From: Firm-13 sp964617375
GTDB lineage: Bacteria; Bacillota; Clostridia; Saccharofermentanales; Saccharofermentanaceae
Reading direction: 5' to 3'
Length of the DNA: 64,000 bases
NCBI GenBank assembly: GCA_964617375.1
Contig: CAZTXQ010000010.1
Coordinates: forward strand, 6,703-70,702
The position numbers and the translations under genes were made by a program. Below are positions 50,350-58,885 of this stretch, piece after piece. The notes beneath the pieces are model-generated. The model searched no databases. It saw nothing but the letters and a program-made list of their open reading frames with translations, and was not told the origin of the DNA. Within the stretch, counting starts at the first letter, position 1, and every line of letters starts with the position of its first letter.

Positions 50350-51351
50350 ATGCTGACACATACAAACGCATTTGCATCCAAAAGGTATACGGACCGGCGC
50401 CGTCATATGGACGACTTCTCCGGCGAGTATTTCAGTATCAAACTGGAAATTGCACTCGCACCGGGTGCTTCTCTTCTGCCGGAAGTGGCGGAGCTTGAGG
50501 ACAGGATCTTTAATCTGATCTTCTGCATGAATTCTTACGGCTGTATCTGTCCGGATAAATCGGCATTTTTCAGCCTGAAGATATGCTCGAAAAAGGGCGG
50601 TGTCCTTTTTGAGGACAGACGTGACCGTTATGACGAACCCTACAATCTTGAATGGGACGACAGAATGGTATGGCTCCCCAAAGAAGACGAGTATCAGATC
50701 TATCTGGAAATGGACGAGCGGGCGGGAAAAACGGTCGCCTTCTACAAGTGGCTCGAGCAGAGCATTGCATCGTATTGGAAGACAGTCGAAATCAAGGGCT
50801 TTCTGCATTGCGAAAGCGATCCGCACGTTGCGGCCTGTTTTCGAAAAGGGGGCGGACAGAGGTCTGTTTTTGTAAGCACATTGGATATGCCCGAGAACTC
50901 GCGCGAATGGCGGGAAGGGACGGTCGATACGGAGTTTATGACCGGCGACTGGTTTGCTATGAGCATTCATGCGTTTAATCCGTATTTGTGGGAGCGGATT
51001 TATCCGGAGGCGCTGCAGATTGCCGCGCTCAATCAGGTTGATCTGAATCCGAATCTGTCGCTTTTCGAAAAGCTTACGGATGCCAGAAGTCGCGAGGAAG
51101 CCGAGCTGTATATCGACGATCATTCGATCAGCTTCTATCCGTGCATCGAAATCAGCGGCGGAAACAAGTATCTGTTTGAAGATTCCATCCGGCATCTCCT
51201 CAAATGCCTGGCCGAATCGGACGGCGACGATTATAAGGCCGAAACGCAGACGGCCTATTTCTATAACCGTGAAAGCCTGTGTCTCGAAATATGGGATATC
51301 AATCCCGAAACTTTTGATCTGATGATCTGGCACACGCCGGCTTTAAAATAG
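50350..51351 (+). CDS. Hypothetical protein, 333 residues
   Basis: I do not recognise a family. The protein is soluble and acidic, with no signal peptide or membrane helix. It has many aromatic residues and segments such as FCMNSYGCICPDKSAFFSLK, DDRMVWLPKEDEYQIYLEMD and CIEISGGNKYLFEDSIRHLL. An in-frame ATG at 50407 (MDDFSGEYF) is an alternative start; 50350 was kept because the frame and a purine-rich leader (GGGGGACTAAGAG) precede it. It is monocistronic between the orphan terminator and the aldo/keto reductase. Confidence 0.7.
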   Translation: MLTHTNAFASKRYTDRRRHMDDFSGEYFSIKLEIALAPGASLLPEVAELEDRIFNLIFCMNSYGCICPDKSAFFSLKICSKKGGVLFEDRRDRYDEPYNLEWDDRMVWLPKEDEYQIYLEMDERAGKTVAFYKWLEQSIASYWKTVEIKGFLHCESDPHVAACFRKGGGQRSVFVSTLDMPENSREWREGTVDTEFMTGDWFAMSIHAFNPYLWERIYPEALQIAALNQVDLNPNLSLFEKLTDARSREEAELYIDDHSISFYPCIEISGGNKYLFEDSIRHLLKCLAESDGDDYKAETQTAYFYNRESLCLEIWDINPETFDLMIWHTPALK

Positions 51352-51471
51352 CGGAATTGTGTTCCCGATCCTTGCCGCATCCGGCGGAAAGCGGACGCGA
51401 TTGATTAACCGTAAGCAAAAGATTATGATTAACGTATCAATTTACGAATGAAGGCTTGCGGGTGGCAATAG

Positions 51472-52650
51472 ATGCAGTATAGGAAAGATCAGTCCGGCAC
51501 CGATATCTCTATTCTCGGTTACGGTTGTATGCGATTTACAAAGAAGAACAACGCGATCGATATCGACAAAGCCGAAAAGGAAATCATGACCGCAATTAAG
51601 GCGGGCGTCAACTACTTCGATACCGCTTATGTTTACGGGGGAAGCGAAGCGGCTTTAGGCGAGATTCTCGAGAGAAATCATTGCCGTGATCAGGTTTTTA
51701 TTGCCTCGAAGCTTCCGCACTATCTGATCAAGTCCAGGGACAGCATGGAGAAGCGTTTCAGAGAACAGCTGGCAAGGCTTAAGACCGACCATATCGATTA
51801 TTATCTGATGCATATGCTCACGGATATTGATACATGGGAACGCCTGAAAACCATGGGGATCGAGGACTGGATCCGGGAGAAGCTTGACGCCGGCCAGATC
51901 CGTCATATCGGTTTCTCCTACCACGGCGGCTCGGATATGTTTATCCGGCTTGTCGACGCGTATCCCTGGGAATTCTGCCAGATTCAATACAATTACATGG
52001 ATGAGAACAGCCAGGCCGGACGCCGCGGTCTTAAGTATGCCGCGGAAAAGGGCATTCCGGTTGTCATTATGGAACCGCTTCGCGGCGGGAAGCTCGTCGA
52101 TCTTTTACCGGAGGACGCCAAAGCGGAGATCGCACGGAATACGCGCGGATACAGCCCGGCTGAATGGGCGTTCCGCTGGCTCTGGAATCAGCCGGAGGTG
52201 ACGACGATATTGTCCGGCATGAACAGTGTCGAAATGGTAGAAGAAAACATGAACATAGCGGATATGGTTGCGGCTGATTCGTTCACGGAAGATGATTTTG
52301 CTCTGATCGAGCGTGTAAAGTCCGAAATCAACCGGAAAATCCGGGTGAACTGTACCGGCTGCGGATACTGCCTGCCATGCCCGAAAGGTGTCGATATTCC
52401 GGGTGCTTTTCGCTGCCTCAACGAAATGTACACGGAAGGCAAGAGAACGGGCCGCTTCGAGTACATGCAAACGACTGCATTCCGCGCGGTCCCGAGCAGC
52501 GCGTCGCTGTGTGTCGCCTGCGGGAAATGCGAATTGCACTGTCCGCAATCGATCGAGATCCGGAAGGAACTGAAGAATGCCGCCAGAGAACTCGAGACAG
52601 TCTCCTATAAAGTCGTCCGGCGGGCCAACCGGATTCTGAAGCTGTGGTGA
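51472..52650 (+). CDS. Aldo/keto reductase with C-terminal ferredoxin domain
   Basis: The 392-residue protein has an aldo/keto reductase barrel (residues 1-280) with the Asp-Tyr-Lys-His set in NYFDTAYVYGGSEAALG, FIASKLPHYL and HIDYYLMHML. The C-terminal extension has two 4Fe-4S motifs: CTGCGYCLPCPKGVDIP (near 290) and CVACGKCELHCPQSIEI (near 345). This fusion is common in anaerobes, where the clusters may deliver electrons in place of or together with NADPH. Substrate is unknown. The RBS is weak. A single-gene unit. Confidence 0.92.
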   Translation: MQYRKDQSGTDISILGYGCMRFTKKNNAIDIDKAEKEIMTAIKAGVNYFDTAYVYGGSEAALGEILERNHCRDQVFIASKLPHYLIKSRDSMEKRFREQLARLKTDHIDYYLMHMLTDIDTWERLKTMGIEDWIREKLDAGQIRHIGFSYHGGSDMFIRLVDAYPWEFCQIQYNYMDENSQAGRRGLKYAAEKGIPVVIMEPLRGGKLVDLLPEDAKAEIARNTRGYSPAEWAFRWLWNQPEVTTILSGMNSVEMVEENMNIADMVAADSFTEDDFALIERVKSEINRKIRVNCTGCGYCLPCPKGVDIPGAFRCLNEMYTEGKRTGRFEYMQTTAFRAVPSSASLCVACGKCELHCPQSIEIRKELKNAARELETVSYKVVRRANRILKLW

Positions 52651-52710
52651 TTGCTTTTTCTAGTTTGCCATACATCCGTAAAAACGGTATCGGATACGAG
52701 GTGAAGGATC

Positions 52711-53607
52711 ATGCGGACGGTTAACCGGCTTGACAGGGCATACATGAATGCCCGTGTAGAATATTTCGACTCACTGTCGAATTATGTGATTATCAGCGAC
52801 TGCCACCGCGGTGACGGCGGGCTTTCGGATGAGTTTACCAAGAATCAGAACGTGTACCTTTACGCGCTCTACTACTATTACAAGAACGGGTTCACCTATG
52901 TCGAGGCGGGGGACGGCGATGAACTGTGGGAGCATCCGAAATTCAAGGTGATCAAGGATGCGCATTACGACGTCTATAACCGGATCAAGGAGTTCTACGA
53001 TGCCGGCCGCTACATCCTGCTTTACGGCAATCACAATATCTATTTTCAGGATCCGAAGTACGTGAAAAAGAATCTTTTCACGTATTATCACGATTACCAG
53101 GGCGAGTCGACCGACTTCCTGCAGGGGATCAAGGCGTACGAGGGACTCGTTCTCAAAAGCCGCGAAAACAACCAGGAGATACTGGTTGTTCACGGGCATC
53201 AGGGAGATTTTTCCAACGACCAGCTATGGCGGCTGTCGATGCTTTCCCTCAAATATTTCTGGCGGCGCCTTCATGCCTTCGGATTTCAGAACCCTGCCAG
53301 TCCCATCAAGAATCTCAACAAGCAGCATAAGATCGAGAAGAACTGCAACAAGTGGATCGCGAAAAGAAAGAAGATGCTGATCTGCGGACATACACACCGT
53401 TACAAATATCCGAAGACGGAAGAACTCCCGTACTTCAACACGGGGTGCTGCATTTATCCGACCAGTATGAGCTGCATCGAAATAACCGGCGGCAAAATTC
53501 AGATCGTTCGCTGGCGTGTGATCCCCAATGAGACCGGCCTGCTTCACATCGAAAGACACGTGATCCGGGGCCCCGGAGAAATCAGGAAATTTGACATGCG
53601 AGGGTGA
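52711..53607 (+). CDS. Calcineurin-like metallophosphoesterase
   Basis: The 298-residue protein contains the five metal motifs of the fold: ISDCHRGDGG (D-x-H, near residue 30), EAGDGDELWEH (GD-x2-E), YGNHNIYF (GNH), VVHGHQGDFS (GHxxD) and LICGHTHRYKYP (GHTH). The pattern resembles UDP-2,3-diacylglucosamine hydrolase-like proteins, but in a Firmicute lipid A is not expected, so the substrate is open. GAGGTGAAGG gives a good RBS. Confidence 0.88.
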   Translation: MRTVNRLDRAYMNARVEYFDSLSNYVIISDCHRGDGGLSDEFTKNQNVYLYALYYYYKNGFTYVEAGDGDELWEHPKFKVIKDAHYDVYNRIKEFYDAGRYILLYGNHNIYFQDPKYVKKNLFTYYHDYQGESTDFLQGIKAYEGLVLKSRENNQEILVVHGHQGDFSNDQLWRLSMLSLKYFWRRLHAFGFQNPASPIKNLNKQHKIEKNCNKWIAKRKKMLICGHTHRYKYPKTEELPYFNTGCCIYPTSMSCIEITGGKIQIVRWRVIPNETGLLHIERHVIRGPGEIRKFDMRG

Positions 53608-53794
53608 AAACAGCATATACGAATACAGCTTTACCTTAATTTTATCTTAATATCACCATTTCAACTTCAAATTTGTTTTACATATGTTATGATTTTACGT
53701 ATAATGCAACTCATATGAAAAAGACTTTCCGATGGACTGCCCGTGTAATTCGTGCGGGCTCATGCGAAAAAGATAGTAAGTGACGGTAATTTAC

Positions 53795-54397
53795 ATGCAG
53801 AAAAAGAACCTACATTTGATCATGCATATACTCACGATTTTAAGCCTTCTTGCATGTGCGGCTTTTATCGTATACGGCATACAGACGCGCATCTTTTTTT
53901 CGCAGAAGGAATTAGGCCTTTTCCTGGGGCGCTTCGGCAAATTTGCGCCGGTAGTGTTCGTGTTTTTTCAAGCGACACAGGTGGTCTTCCCGGTGCTGCC
54001 CGGCGGGATCGGACTTCTCGGGGGCCCTGTTTTTTTCGGCCCGAAGCTCGGTTTCCTCTACAACTATCTCGGGATCTGTATCGGCTCTGTCGCTGCGTTT
54101 CTTGTATCCAAGAAGTACGGCACATCAATTATTGAATCGTTGTTCAGCGCGAAGATTCGCGAAAAATATATGCACTGGGCTGAGAACAAGAAGTTTACGA
54201 CGCTTTTTGCGATTGCGATCCTGCTGCCCGTAGCGCCCGATGATTTTCTTTGCTATCTGGCGGGGACGACCAAGATGCCGCTATGGAAGTTTACGACGAT
54301 TATTCTCTTGTGCAAGCCCGCGACGCTTCTGGTATATTCGTTCGGACTTTATACCGTTTGGCAGCAGCTCCTTAATCTGCTGCAGAAAGTTTGCTGA
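53795..54397 (+). CDS. VTT/TVP38-TMEM64 (DedA-like) membrane protein
   Basis: The 200-residue protein has five to six membrane segments and the family core: FQATQVVFPVLPGGIGLLGG near residue 62, FLYNYLGICIGSVAAFLVSK near 90, KYGTSIIESL, and FAIAILLPVAPDDFLCYLAG with the proline-rich reentrant loop near 135. Related proteins are lipid scramblases or transporters. ATG 53795 (MQKKNLHL) is preferred; an in-frame GTG lies 15 bp upstream. Neither has a clear RBS. Confidence 0.85.
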   Translation: MQKKNLHLIMHILTILSLLACAAFIVYGIQTRIFFSQKELGLFLGRFGKFAPVVFVFFQATQVVFPVLPGGIGLLGGPVFFGPKLGFLYNYLGICIGSVAAFLVSKKYGTSIIESLFSAKIREKYMHWAENKKFTTLFAIAILLPVAPDDFLCYLAGTTKMPLWKFTTIILLCKPATLLVYSFGLYTVWQQLLNLLQKVC

Positions 54398-54548
54398 AAG
54401 GCTGAAACAGGCCCGATACGCCAGATCCATACCGTTGATTTCCGGACTCTCTGAACCTATAATGATTCTTGTGTTTACGGTACTTGCAGTACGGTTTCTT
54501 TTTTTATGTTTATTTCGGGGCGACAGGTAGAACGGAAGGATGGGGCCA

Positions 54549-56183
54549 ATGAATATTACAGATTTTTTGGCGCGGAATGCGCGGCAATACGGTGAAGAGA
54601 CATGTCTGATTGAGATCAATCTTGATCTTCAGGAACGCCATAATGTTATCTGGAAGGAATTTGACTTAATTGAGAATAATCCGGCCGGAGAGTACCGGCG
54701 GGAAATGACCTGGAGCGTCTTTGACGAGAAGGCGAACCGTATGGCAAATCTTCTTCTGAAGCGCGGGATCGGCAAGGGCGACAAGGTCGCAATCCTTCTG
54801 ATGAACTGCCTCGAGTGGCTTCCGATTTACTTCGGGATACTGAGATCCGGCGCGACGGTCGTTCCGCTCAATTTCCGCTATACCGCCGACGAAATCAAAT
54901 ATTGCCTCGGCCTTTCGGATTCGTCTGCACTCGTTTTCGGGCCGGAGTTCATAGGCCGGGTAGAGGGCATTTACGATCAGATACCCGAAGTGAAAACACT
55001 TCTTTTCGCGGGCGAGAACCGTCCGTCATTCTCCGAGAATTACGATCGCCTGACGGCGAACTGCTCGTCCGTCAATCCCGGCATTCCTTTGGATGAAGAA
55101 GAAGACGCGGCGATCTACTTCTCGTCCGGCACGACCGGCTTCCCGAAGGCGATCCTTCATTCGCACAAGAGCCTCCTTTCCGCCTGTTATACCGAACAGA
55201 ACCACCACGGACAGACCAGAAACGACAATTTCCTCTGCATTCCGCCGCTCTATCATACGGGCGCGAAAATGCACTGGTTCGGCAGTCTTCTCGCGGGCAG
55301 CAACGCGGTCCTCCTGCGCGGCATCAAGCCGGAATGGATTCTTCGCACCATCTCGGAAGAGAAGATCACAATTGCCTGGCTTCTGGTTCCGTGGGCACAG
55401 GATATTCTTGACGCGATCGAGCGCGGCGACGTGAAGCTCGCCGATTACGATCTTTCGTCATGGCGACTGATGCATATCGGCGCACAGCCGGTGCCTCCGA
55501 GTCTGATTCACCGCTGGAAGCAGTATTTTCCGAATCATCAGTACGATACGAATTACGGGTTAAGCGAATCCATCGGGCCCGGATGTGTTCATCTGGGCGT
55601 CGAGAACATCAATAAGGTCGGAGCCATCGGCAAGCCGGGCTATCTCTGGGAGGCTGTTATAGCCGATGAGAGCGGCAAACCCGTCGCACCGGGAGAGGTC
55701 GGCGAGCTGGTCGTCCGCGGTCCCGGCGTTATGAAATGCTATTACAACGATCCGGAGGCGACGGATAAGATCTTAAAGGACGGATGGCTCTTTACCGGAG
55801 ATATGGCCCGGGAAGACGAGGAAGGGTTCATATATCTGGTCGACCGCAAAAAAGACGTGATCATCAGCGGCGGCGAGAATATTTACCCGGTGCAGATCGA
55901 AGATTTCCTTCGGTCCAACGCGGCCGTTAAAGATGTCGCGGTCATAGGACTCGCAGACCCGCGTTTAGGAGAGATCGCGGCGGCTGTCATCGAGGTCAAG
56001 CCGGATCATTCTCTTACCGAAGAAGATATCGAAGCCTTCTGCGCGCCTCTGCCCCGCTACAAGCGCCCACGCAAGGTGATCTTCGACGCGGTTCCGAGAA
56101 ATCCCACGGGCAAGATCGAGAAGCCGAAGCTGCGCGAAAAGTACGGCGCCGCACACCTGATCGAAGACCAGTCCCAGGGCTGA
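54549..56183 (+). CDS. AMP-dependent acyl-CoA synthetase/ligase
   Basis: The 544-residue ANL enzyme has the P-loop YFSSGTTGFPKAILHSHKSL (near residue 193), the A5 motif NYGLSES, the A7/A8 hinge WLFTGDMAREDEEGFIYLVD then RKKDVIISGGENIYPVQIE, and the C-terminal catalytic lysine in NPTGKIEKPKLREKYG. It activates a carboxylic acid as acyl-AMP and forms the CoA thioester; the group resembles medium/long-chain or aryl acid ligases. Start at ATG 54549 with GAAGGATGGGG. A single-gene unit with a downstream hairpin. Confidence 0.93.
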   Translation: MNITDFLARNARQYGEETCLIEINLDLQERHNVIWKEFDLIENNPAGEYRREMTWSVFDEKANRMANLLLKRGIGKGDKVAILLMNCLEWLPIYFGILRSGATVVPLNFRYTADEIKYCLGLSDSSALVFGPEFIGRVEGIYDQIPEVKTLLFAGENRPSFSENYDRLTANCSSVNPGIPLDEEEDAAIYFSSGTTGFPKAILHSHKSLLSACYTEQNHHGQTRNDNFLCIPPLYHTGAKMHWFGSLLAGSNAVLLRGIKPEWILRTISEEKITIAWLLVPWAQDILDAIERGDVKLADYDLSSWRLMHIGAQPVPPSLIHRWKQYFPNHQYDTNYGLSESIGPGCVHLGVENINKVGAIGKPGYLWEAVIADESGKPVAPGEVGELVVRGPGVMKCYYNDPEATDKILKDGWLFTGDMAREDEEGFIYLVDRKKDVIISGGENIYPVQIEDFLRSNAAVKDVAVIGLADPRLGEIAAAVIEVKPDHSLTEEDIEAFCAPLPRYKRPRKVIFDAVPRNPTGKIEKPKLREKYGAAHLIEDQSQG

Positions 56184-56237
56184 GAAAAACACAGCGACAG
56201 GAAAAGCGGGCTGACTCGAGACGAGAGCCCTTATGAA

Positions 56238-56285
56238 AGCACCCTGAATGGTGGACGAAAAAGTCCGGCTTTGGGGTGCTGATCA
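56238..56285 (+). terminator. Probable terminator after the acyl-CoA synthetase
   Basis: AGCACCC (56238) pairs with GGGTGCT (56274), with a smaller nested stem GGAC/GTCC around GAAAAA, followed by GATCATTTT. The T-run is weak. Confidence 0.6.
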
Positions 56286-56382
56286 TTTTGAAATATCACC
56301 TTTTTCTGTCTCGCCCTCGTTGGAACGTTCTCGTTGGTACGAGACCATTGGCACGTACACGTTGGCACGAAATCGGCTATAC

Positions 56383-56414
56383 CTTAACAAGGAAAAAGAT
56401 TTTCGGAATCATAA
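56383..56414 (+). repeat. Sequence shared with 42573-42610
   Basis: CTTAACAAGGAA and, after a short gap, CGGAATCATAA match the flank of array locus 2. Just before it, 56320-56372 has four copies of a TTGGnACG word (GTTGGAACG, GTTGGTACG, ATTGGCACG, GTTGGCACG) about 15 bp apart, another small tandem repeat of unknown meaning. No gene is supported in 56184-57062. Confidence 0.5.
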
Positions 56415-56513
56415 TGTATTTTCTACGATTAAGCGGTCCCTTCCCGGGCACATCTTGGGGTCTGTCCCGGGGGGCCTGATTTGGAGCAACAAGAATGAGG
56501 TTCAAGCCATTCA

Positions 56514-56853
56514 TCAATGATTACCCACCAAATCCGCCATTTCAGTCTTTTGGTGTGTAGATCAATGAGCAATTATACGGTTATTCGTCAATGATCACCT
56601 ACTAAGTGCGTCATTTATTCCATATTGTATATATATCATTGTGCATTTATACAGTTATTTGTCAATGATCTACACACCGAATCAGTCATTTTTGTATTTT
56701 GGTGGGTAATCAATGAGGAGAAATGCGTTTGTCGGTGCCGTCGGTACATATAAACAAAAGCTTTTCGCGAGTGAATATATGTACTGGCACTCGAGAACCG
56801 GTTAATTCGTCAATGATAAACCACCATATTCATAAAACCGATGAGAGAATATG
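56514..56853 (-). repeat. Hairpin repeat array, locus 3 (about five 74-bp units)
   Basis: TCAATGA starts units at 56514, 56588, 56662 and 56810, giving periods of 74, 74 and 2 x 74; the box at about 56736 is degenerate. A second TCAATGA box closes units 1 and 3 (56562, 56710). Arms: unit 1 TACCCACCAAA/TTTGGTGTGTA, unit 3 TACACACCGAA/TTTTGGTGGGTA, unit 4 GTACATATA/TATATGTAC, unit 5 CATATTC/GAATATG. Linkers (AATTATACGGTTATT, ATTTATACAGTTATT, AGAAATGCGTTTG) are related. Unit 2 pairs mainly through CAATGAT/ATCATTG. The array is in the opposite orientation to locus 2. Confidence 0.82.
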
Positions 56854-57062
56854 TTTTCGAACGAAAGTAGCAATAACTCAAACTGTACTCGAGGCTTAAG
56901 TATGTGGACATGCCAATCACACTATATAGACAAGCGGAATTGCCTGCCGGAAAGCACAGAAAGGATCTGCATCAAACTTCAAGTTGGCCAACTCTTTTTT
57001 CGCGCCCCAAAACGATGCCACGCCGGCCGTATAAAGGTATAATTAGGAGAGAGGAACAGCCA

Positions 57063-57101
57063 ATGGACAAAGTAAAGGTGATGCAAAATGCAGGAAATTG
57101 A
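57063..57101 (+). CDS. Possible 12-residue leader peptide overlapping the relQ start
   Basis: The strongest Shine-Dalgarno sequence here (AGGAGAGAGG, 57045-57054) is placed for ATG 57063, which opens a 12-codon frame, MDKVKVMQNAGN, ending 14 bases inside the alarmone-synthetase gene in another frame. A TATAAT box lies at 57038-57043. It may couple or limit synthetase translation, but it may also be chance. Confidence 0.35.
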   Translation: MDKVKVMQNAGN

Positions 57102-57777
57102 TTATTCGTCTGCGAGGTGTCTTTACGACGGTGTGCCGAAGAATATGCCGGATCTCGATGCCGCCGAAATGGTGCGAGCCCTCCTGGCCGTAGAAAACAT
57201 CTACGCGGGGGCGGCCCGGGAGATTTCCACCAAGCTTGAGAATTTGAACGACGAGTTCCGGTTCACAATGGACAGGAATCCGATCCACAGTATCAACACA
57301 CGGATCAAGACACCGAAAAGTATTTCGGACAAACTCAAACGCAAAGGCTATGATCTGAATTTTGAATCGGCAAAAGAGAATTTGGACGATATCGCGGGTG
57401 TCCGCGTGATCTGCTCTTACATAAACGATATCTACATGATCGCGGATTCCCTGACGGGACAGGACGATATTACACTGATTCGGAAAATCGATTACATCAA
57501 GGAGCCGAAGCCGAACGGCTACCGGAGCCTGCATCTGGTTGTGACCGTTCCTGTTTTCCTGCATAAGCGCACGGAAATCGTGAAGGTCGAGGTGCAGATC
57601 AGGACGATAGCGATGGATTTCTGGGCGTCTCTCGAACATGACATGGTTTACAAATTCCCCGGAGGAAAGACCGATGAGATGGAACGGGAGCTTAAGGACT
57701 GTGCGGATGTGATATCAGACACGGATTCAAGGATGCAGAAACTGTACGATGCGATTACCGGCACGGCGGCCCCGTAA
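57088..57777 (+). CDS. relQ: Small alarmone synthetase (RelQ/YjbM type GTP pyrophosphokinase)
   Basis: The 229-residue single-domain synthetase has the (p)ppGpp synthetase motifs: INTRIKTPKSISDKLKRKG (near 70), LDDIAGVRVICSYI with the metal Asp, KEPKPNGYRSLHLVV, and the catalytic Glu region VEVQIRTIAMDFWASLEHDM. No hydrolase or ACT domain is present, as expected for this class. It makes ppGpp/pppGpp from ATP and GDP/GTP, likely under envelope or nutrient stress. A 40-bp tandem duplication creates its present stop; without it the protein would be about 13 residues longer. Confidence 0.93.
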   Translation: MQEIDYSSARCLYDGVPKNMPDLDAAEMVRALLAVENIYAGAAREISTKLENLNDEFRFTMDRNPIHSINTRIKTPKSISDKLKRKGYDLNFESAKENLDDIAGVRVICSYINDIYMIADSLTGQDDITLIRKIDYIKEPKPNGYRSLHLVVTVPVFLHKRTEIVKVEVQIRTIAMDFWASLEHDMVYKFPGGKTDEMERELKDCADVISDTDSRMQKLYDAITGTAAP

Positions 57778-57817
57778 GAAACTGTACGATGCGATTACCG
57801 GCACGGCTGCCCCGTAT
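57738..57817 (+). repeat. 40-bp tandem duplication at the 3' end of relQ
   Basis: Bases 57738-57777 and 57778-57817 are identical except at two or three positions near the ends (GGC/GCT, TAA/TAT). Since 40 is not a multiple of three, the second copy is in another frame. The first copy now ends with CCG-TAA. Confidence 0.92.
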
Positions 57818-57833
57818 GAAAGGGGATGTCTTT

Positions 57834-58100
57834 ATGAAGATTACTCTGTTGCCTAAAACAATTTGGGGAAGGTTATCTTCCATTTTGACTATTCTTTTTA
57901 TTGTTGTCTTTCTTCTGAAAATTATCATAGCGATTCCGGTTGTGAGCTTTGTGATCGCCGGAACCGGTCTTCTCGGAATGATCTTCGGATTGGTTGCCGT
58001 TATCCGGTACAAAGATACCGCTTTTTGGGTGCTGCTGTCGTTTGCGTCCGGGGGGTTCATTCTTCTGTGGATTGCCACGGAATTGATTGCCCCGCACTAG
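57834..58100 (+). CDS. Small membrane protein, 88 residues
   Basis: The protein has three hydrophobic segments (SSILTILFIVVFLLKIIIAI, VSFVIAGTGLLGMIFGLVAV, FWVLLSFASGGFILLWIATE) and short charged ends. I do not recognise a family; DUF4190-like small membrane proteins look similar. ATG 57834 has AGGGGATG about 9 nt upstream. It follows relQ by 56 bp, on the same strand, with the 40-bp duplication in between. Confidence 0.7.
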   Translation: MKITLLPKTIWGRLSSILTILFIVVFLLKIIIAIPVVSFVIAGTGLLGMIFGLVAVIRYKDTAFWVLLSFASGGFILLWIATELIAPH

Positions 58101-58151
58101 ACGTCCGGAAATTTTGCGTCTCTCCATAAGCGTCAGGTTCAAAGCGGATGC

Positions 58152-58853
58152 TTAAGACGCTGCGGTCTTTTTTCGGGCCCGGAGGACTCCGATAAACAGT
58201 GAGGCAAACATCACGAGAAGACTCTCGTTTACGATCGCGAGTGCGCCGCAGTAGGAGAAGGCGTTTTGCGGCAAAACAAGATAAAAGATTACAAAGATTA
58301 AGGGAGCAATGATAAACGGGCTGAAGAAGACCACGCCGCGCGGGAATATTGTCTTCTTTCGCAATACGGAGACGACAAGAATGGCCGCGGGTATCATACC
58401 CGTAAAGGCAAAGAAGGCCGCATAAGGGAAGGCGGCCCAGCCGAAATCAACGATCAGTTCACCCGCCGTTTCCATGCCGACCTTATCGCACAGAAGCCGG
58501 TAATTGTAGATTGACCAGCAGTAGGCTGCGTGAAGAAGGAGCCATCCCAGCGAGCTGAACTGTACGGCGCCCCAGAAGATCCGGGCCGTTTTCGGTACGG
58601 TGAGTGCCAGATCGCGGCTTATTTTCCAAAATGTTATGAGATATAACGGAAACGCGACGGTTGCCAGAACCATCGACAGTGCCGGCTGCCAGAGCGGGAT
58701 TGTGCTGTATCCTTCCCGTATGATGCCGTAACCGGCTACGATACCCAGGCGGTCAATGTTGCCGATCAGAAAGTCCGCAATGATCGCACAAATGGTACCG
58801 GCTATTCCGAAGAGATAGAATAAATCGGAAGGTTTTTCTTTGTTTTCGAGCAT
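58152..58853 (-). CDS. DUF6796-like integral membrane protein
   Basis: The 233-residue protein has about six to seven membrane segments and a short cytoplasmic N-terminus (MLENKEKPSDLFYLF). Conserved-looking parts include AGYGIIREGYSTIPLWQPAL and LLLHAAYCWSIYNYRLL. Similar proteins of unknown function are common in Clostridia. ATG 58853 has GAGAGGAT upstream; the open frame continues back into hydF, which I ignore. It starts 33 bp after the hydF stop and is probably co-transcribed. Confidence 0.7.
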   Translation of the reverse strand: MLENKEKPSDLFYLFGIAGTICAIIADFLIGNIDRLGIVAGYGIIREGYSTIPLWQPALSMVLATVAFPLYLITFWKISRDLALTVPKTARIFWGAVQFSSLGWLLLHAAYCWSIYNYRLLCDKVGMETAGELIVDFGWAAFPYAAFFAFTGMIPAAILVVSVLRKKTIFPRGVVFFSPFIIAPLIFVIFYLVLPQNAFSYCGALAIVNESLLVMFASLFIGVLRARKKTAAS

Positions 58854-58885
58854 AATCCTCTCCTTATTAAGCCGCAGCGGGCGTT

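Noticed and set aside
56514..56853. Integron attC array
   Set aside because: The RYYYAAC/GTTRRRY core sites are missing, no cassettes lie between the units, and there is no integrase in the window.
56851..57101. Overlapping frames of 63 and 65 codons upstream of relQ
   Set aside because: They overlap each other and the hairpin array, and have no RBS or recognisable motif; only the 12-codon frame at 57063 has a good RBS.
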